NCBI GenBank assembly: GCA_020055645.1
Contig: CM034549.1
Coordinates: forward strand, 29,471,930 to 29,535,929
Direction of reading: 5' to 3'
Origin: Tomocerus qinae
Taxonomy: Eukaryota; Arthropoda; Collembola; Entomobryomorpha; Tomoceridae
DNA length: 64,000 nt
Part shown: positions 59,675 to 64,000 of the stretch, piece by piece
How positions within the stretch are numbered: the first letter of the stretch is position 1
Layout: the number at the start of each line of letters is the position of its first letter
Position numbers and translations under genes: made by a program
The notes under the pieces: generated by a model
The model's database searches: none
Seen by the model: only the letters and a program-made list of their open reading frames with translations
Told to the model about the DNA's origin: nothing

Positions 59675-59794
59675 CTACTTTATTAGATTATTATGAGGTA
59701 GAGGGCGAGACTCTTACATAATTATATGATTAAACGAACGAACGTGACGTTCGATCTGAATTATGTAAGAGTCTCGCCTGAAAACCTCATAATA
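59675..59794. repeat. DIRS internal complementary region
   Basis: This is a 120-bp region after the recombinase frame. Its first part (59675-59723) is complementary to the left end (55267-55315) and its second (59720-59794) to the right end, including the 39-bp extension. The halves share AATT at 59720-59723, the sequence at both element termini. In the accepted DIRS model this region templates joining of the two ends into a circle. The 67 bp that follow, up to the right repeat, hold an A-run and an aatgaaaa/ttttcatt hairpin. Confidence 0.92.
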
Positions 59795-59861
59795 CCCTCC
59801 CTAAATGAAAAAAAAAAATATTTTCATTACCCGCCCAAAATATGGACGAAAAACTCTTTAA

Positions 59862-60058
59862 AAGAATGAGAAACAAAGAGTGGTAGAGCGGGCTCATAGT
59901 CGGAATTGGGAAGATTTTTTAGCTTTTGGGCTTTAAAATATAGTGGACGAACGACCTCTACAGGAGAGACTACTTTATTAGATTATTATGAGGTTTTCAG
60001 GCGAGACTCTTACATAATTCAGATCGAACGTCACGTTCGTTCGTTTAATCATATAATT
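59862..60058 (-). repeat. Right inverted terminal repeat of DIRS with extension
   Basis: The 158 bp at 59862-60019 are the inverted copy of the left repeat. A further 39 bp (60020-60058), absent from the left end, close the element with AATT. This extension holds a 15-bp palindrome (60025-60039, CGAACGT C ACGTTCG). Unequal ends of this type are typical of DIRS1-like elements. Confidence 0.92.
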
Positions 60059-63000
60059 AAAATAGGCTTTCCCTCTTATGGCCTACTTTATGTGAACAAG
60101 AATATTTTGTATGCAGACAACTCTTGACTTCTCGCTTTTCTAAAATTCCTTTTCTTTGTCCTACTGCTAACCTACATATTATAATCCCTAAAATATTTTC
60201 TGTGTCTAATAATTCATGACTTATGGTCTACTTTATTCTACGTTATTGTGGCGAAAGATTATCCGGGTATCAGGGCATCACTCGTGTAAATAATCCACGT
60301 GCTATCCAATACGAGAAAATATACTAATGAAGTGGAATAGAAGCTAAATGTAAAACACAAACTTTAATATTCTCCCGCAAGGGAGATTCTTTCTTTTCCT
60401 TCATAGCCATGTTTGCCAAACCTACAAGGTAGATAGATGAATACCTCGGTTGAATGTTTGTCAGCATTTTTATGAACGATGTGATGGTGATCATTGAAAA
60501 ACGCTAGATTAATAGTGTCTCATCTCATGTATTAAAAGAACAGAAAAATAAACAGAAATGAAAGAAAGAACAATGGAAAGCAAAATCGCTTTATTATGTA
60601 ATATGATTTTAAAATTGAATTGCACCACTGGTTCTCAATTTTCTATTTGAATGGACAAAAGAGGGTCGCTTTTAAAGCATTAGATAATTTTCTATATCTC
60701 TTAATATACCGTCGTGTGTCCATAGACTTTAAAACGAGAAGGCAATGAAAATCGTATTCCATTATTTACATAATGGGGTATATTGCATTTTGAGAAATGT
60801 CGGGAGAAAGAATAAATAAAATTTTCCATATTCTAAGTTTCTTTAGTAAGCAATAAAATTGTATGCGAGTAAAAACACAAGATCCCTTTCAGCGTTTGTG
60901 TAAATAAAGAAGACTATTAGAGAAACGATGAAATGGATCATTCGTCTTAATTCAGCCTTTGGAATCGAGTTAATGTTCAGTGAAAGTAGTAGTGAAAGTC
61001 GCTTTCTCTCTGCAGGACGTCCATCGAAATGGCCATTTGCGAGTATTTACTTTCTAGATGAAATGTCAGCACACTTTCTTTGTCGACTCCGCACCTAATT
61101 TCATTCAATTTCATCTCTCCACAAACTTATCTCAGTTCACATGCTTTCTTTACGTTCTTGAGTTGATGGTTTTGGCTTTCCCCCGGCTTCTCCTCTACTG
61201 ATCTACCGAAATGGTCATGTAGAGACAGATAAGTGGCACGTAAAAGTACAACAGTCCATCTGACTTTTTGTCTGGAAAAGTCTAGTTTGGATTGGATTGC
61301 TTGAAATGGAATGGCTTTACTATGTATGCTCATGTAATGGAATCCATGTAATCGGATTCTTGTGTTGTCGACCGATGGCTTGTTGAAAATGCTAAAAATC
61401 TCATCCTACAATCTATAGCTTAGTCCTATTTCTTCCACCCACCGACTCTTGTTTACATTACACTACTCGCTACTACTACATTTCCCATACTCTTTCCTAT
61501 TCCTGATTTCGACTGGCTCTCAATGCTACCGAAACACGCAAACATATCAAATGTGTATAACGTGCTCAACTCTTTTTATTACCAACACGGCACCACAGAC
61601 AGCACTACTAAATGTACATAATTTTTTCGGTATTTTTTAAACTTACAGTACAAGCATCTGACAAACTCAATAAATACCGTTCCAGTAGGTGCCTTTTTGA
61701 AGTTTGAATCGTTTTGAATTTCAATTGCTCATAATTTAAATGAATTACACTAAATAGTTGACATTGATAATGTTTAGTATAGGTATAAGAACAGTTCGTT
61801 AAATATTGAATTTAGTATTTGTATGAGAATTATTCAGTTTAGTATGTATCCGGCATCCTAAACCAGCATTTTTAATGAATTGTTTGCATGATTCTCCATT
61901 TCTGTTTGGTGAAATGCGATAAAATAACAGCAGATTGGATTTAGAACAAAACTTGCGTAGGTATATCGCATTACAAAATTCCCAATTTTTTATTTGAGTG
62001 AACACCTGTGCAAAAATCTTCAGAAAGATCTATGTTTACTAAGAAGGGAATTGAAAGTGTAAACCTTAGAAATATGTCACCAGACGTCAAATTATTAATG
62101 TTTAAATTAATTAATTTGCCTCTTGAACTGAACTTGATTATTGCAATCTATTATTTTCGCTCAAGAAATGTTAACCCCAATCATTTTTGGATTATTTTCA
62201 CTTTGTGCAGCGTTCTAGATTTAAATTATCTTATCAATGTCTTTTTCTTTTTTATTTTAAAAATATGACCAAAATATTGGGTCTTTCACCATTATACGTA
62301 TACGATCTGTATAACCTTGCAAATTACTAAATATTACACAAATGTCCAATTAGTTTGATTTGACCACCAAAATTGTAACAATAATCAGTACAATGTAAGT
62401 AATTACTCCTTTATAAGACCTTGCATTGGTTGGGTTTCCTCCAATATAGACCTTCAATTTCGATTTTGGCAATTTCTGTACAGTGGTGATAGCAAGCTTT
62501 CAATGTAAGTTGTGCTCTTAGTTTTGCTTTTATCTGTCTTTCACTTGAATGTCATTTGTACATGATAATGGAACTAGAACTGGGTCACAATTTCCTGAGT
62601 TTGGGTGGCATTTGAACAATAAAAGACAAAGTTTAGTTTCTGTCTATCATAACCAAAACCCAACCGTTATGTAATAATATATTATATTGAGACAGATATA
62701 GTATTTATGTAAGTAATGCCAAAATGTCAATGTATTATAATCATAATGAATGTATATGAAATACTCGCCTACTCAAATGTCAGTGAAAATCTAAACCGAA
62801 TGAAGAATTCAAAGCTTACAAAGAACATAAATGAGACTTTGTATCTATTGGCCTGATGTCTAGTGAATTTGATGAACTTCTGTGTGAATGTTCCTGAGGG
62901 AATCTTTTCTTTTACGAAAATAAGGATACTATTTGAGTAACTACTCCATTTTCCTGTCCTTAATACAACTCACCGCTACCTGTCTGTTAAATAACCACAT

Positions 63001-64000
63001 CCTGTAGGTATTACAAGGAATGTGCTCTTCTTGTACTAACGGATGTGCCTTTTACTTTTCCACTATCATGTCCTTTTACCACAAGTTGTACTCCAGGTGT
63101 CGTGCTTTAGCTCAAATATCGGTCTAAGCCCCTTCCTACTAAAGAAGTTTGAAAGTAATTACCAATTTTAAAAGAATTTTAATACTATAAGCTCCAAAAG
63201 GTAGTTGTCGTAGTACTTTCACTTTTGCTATACTAACTTCATATAAAACTTTCACCGACTTCATACTTTTCTGAAGTAATGGTCATAAAAACACAATTTT
63301 ACTTTTCACTGTTTAAAGTTTCAGTTAACAAAACATTTTGGGAGTGAATAGTTTTTGAAATTTGCTATTAGGGAATTTCATTGCAATGCTTGTACCTATA
63401 GTTCTGACAGATACACCTGCTGTGAAAGCTGGGTTCTACTTAATGTTTTGTTTGGTGAAAGCAAGAGTGAGATGAAAGTGGAAGTTGGTATTATTGCAGA
63501 TAGGAATTGACATTATATTATGCTTATCTTTAGAAAAGTTAGATACAGTATATTTCTCTGTCCCAAATTACATCCCAGGGTCATCATGTCAGTCTACAGA
63601 GTGAATAAAGATTTTTAAAATTAAGCTTTGGCAAATACAGGAGAGGGTAAGCTCTATATTTATCTGTAGTCATTTAAACAGATTCGACGTAGGTACACAC
63701 ATTTATTAAAGATGTGATCTGTTTGCGTACGTTATTGAGCACATGAAACAGTGCTTATCTTTAGTATTCCCGTCTGTCTCCCACCGTTTCTTTGATGTCA
63801 TGTCACGGGCATATTCCGTCGCGAGTGAACCCTATCGCATCATATTTGCTTTTAAATTTGACATGAATACAAAACAATAGACCTGAGAGTCAGAGCCAGC
63901 TTCGTGGCTTCATTCCACCTTTAAATTTCAACCTGGAGGGGACGACAAAGTAACAAAGTGCATGCTTACCTGTATATATACTAATATAAGCGTATCTTGT
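60059..64000. other. AT-rich intergenic or intronic sequence
   Basis: No gene is recognised. Possible but unproven splice-like sites include a pyrimidine-rich acceptor on the plus strand at about 61016 (gctttctctctgcag) and one on the minus strand at about 63935 (gtcgtcccctccag). The open frames of 60-86 codons at 61127-62268 lack motifs and look like chance. A 45-codon ATG frame at 63743-63880 also has no recognisable content. No RNA gene or mobile element is seen. Confidence 0.45.

Larger units (their letters stand above)
55267..60058 (+). mobile_element. DIRS-type tyrosine-recombinase retrotransposon, looks whole
   Basis: This 4,792-bp element has the full DIRS1-like plan: inverted terminal repeats, a gag-like frame, an RT/RNase H frame, an overlapping tyrosine recombinase frame, and an internal complementary region matching both ends. 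There is no target duplication, as known for DIRS elements, which integrate through a recombinase. The terminal repeats agree almost perfectly and the frames are long and open, so the copy looks recent and whole. It lies upstream of the host gene on the opposite strand. It was placed by the motifs YLDD (RT) and R..HxxR..Y (recombinase). Confidence 0.95.

Noticed and set aside
61127-61333. 68-codon ATG frame on the minus strand
   Set aside because: Soluble, protein-like composition, but no motif, no repeat of the frame nearby and no splice context.

Overview
The window looks like non-coding-rich chromosomal DNA of an invertebrate animal, plausibly an arthropod. The sequence is AT-rich, genes are sparse, introns would be long with standard GT-AG signals, and a BEL/Pao LTR retrotransposon and a DIRS-type tyrosine-recombinase retrotransposon are present. 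The species cannot be fixed from the sequence alone.

Host gene. One minus-strand gene appears to span most of the left 50 kb. Three short GC-rich exons keep one reading frame: an ATG-bearing exon (50666-50746, ends phase 0), a second (39435-39520, phase 0 to 2) and a third (2212-2299, phase 2 to 0). Each encodes an RRxS motif of the basophilic-kinase (PKA) type, and all lie in low-complexity, probably disordered protein. I do not recognise the protein. Two further exon-like segments (15914-15960 and 10524-10593) can be placed between exons 2 and 3 without breaking the frame, but this is weaker. Intron 1 would be about 11 kb and intron 2 about 37 kb, and the gene probably continues past the left edge.

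Mobile DNA. A 1,030-bp fold-back element with 237-bp terminal inverted repeats, flanking TA and an inner CGGCAACAG-type minisatellite lies at 20116-21145. A BEL/Pao element lies at 40935-47888, with two 522-bp LTRs that look identical, a 5-bp target duplication (gcatt) and one 2,017-codon gag-pol frame. It lies in intron 1 in the same orientation as the host gene and looks whole and young. It may have split a 68-nt exon-like sequence just upstream of a consensus splice donor. A DIRS-type element lies at 55267-60058, upstream of the host gene and on the opposite strand. It has gag-like, RT/RNase H and tyrosine recombinase frames, inverted terminal repeats, and an internal complementary region that still records both termini. 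It also looks whole.

Elsewhere (1-2211, most of the two introns, 50747-55266, 60059-64000) I see AT-rich DNA with short palindromes, a divergent dispersed repeat pair and scattered splice-like signals. No recognisable gene, tRNA, rRNA or CRISPR array was found there. Small open frames in these stretches look like chance.
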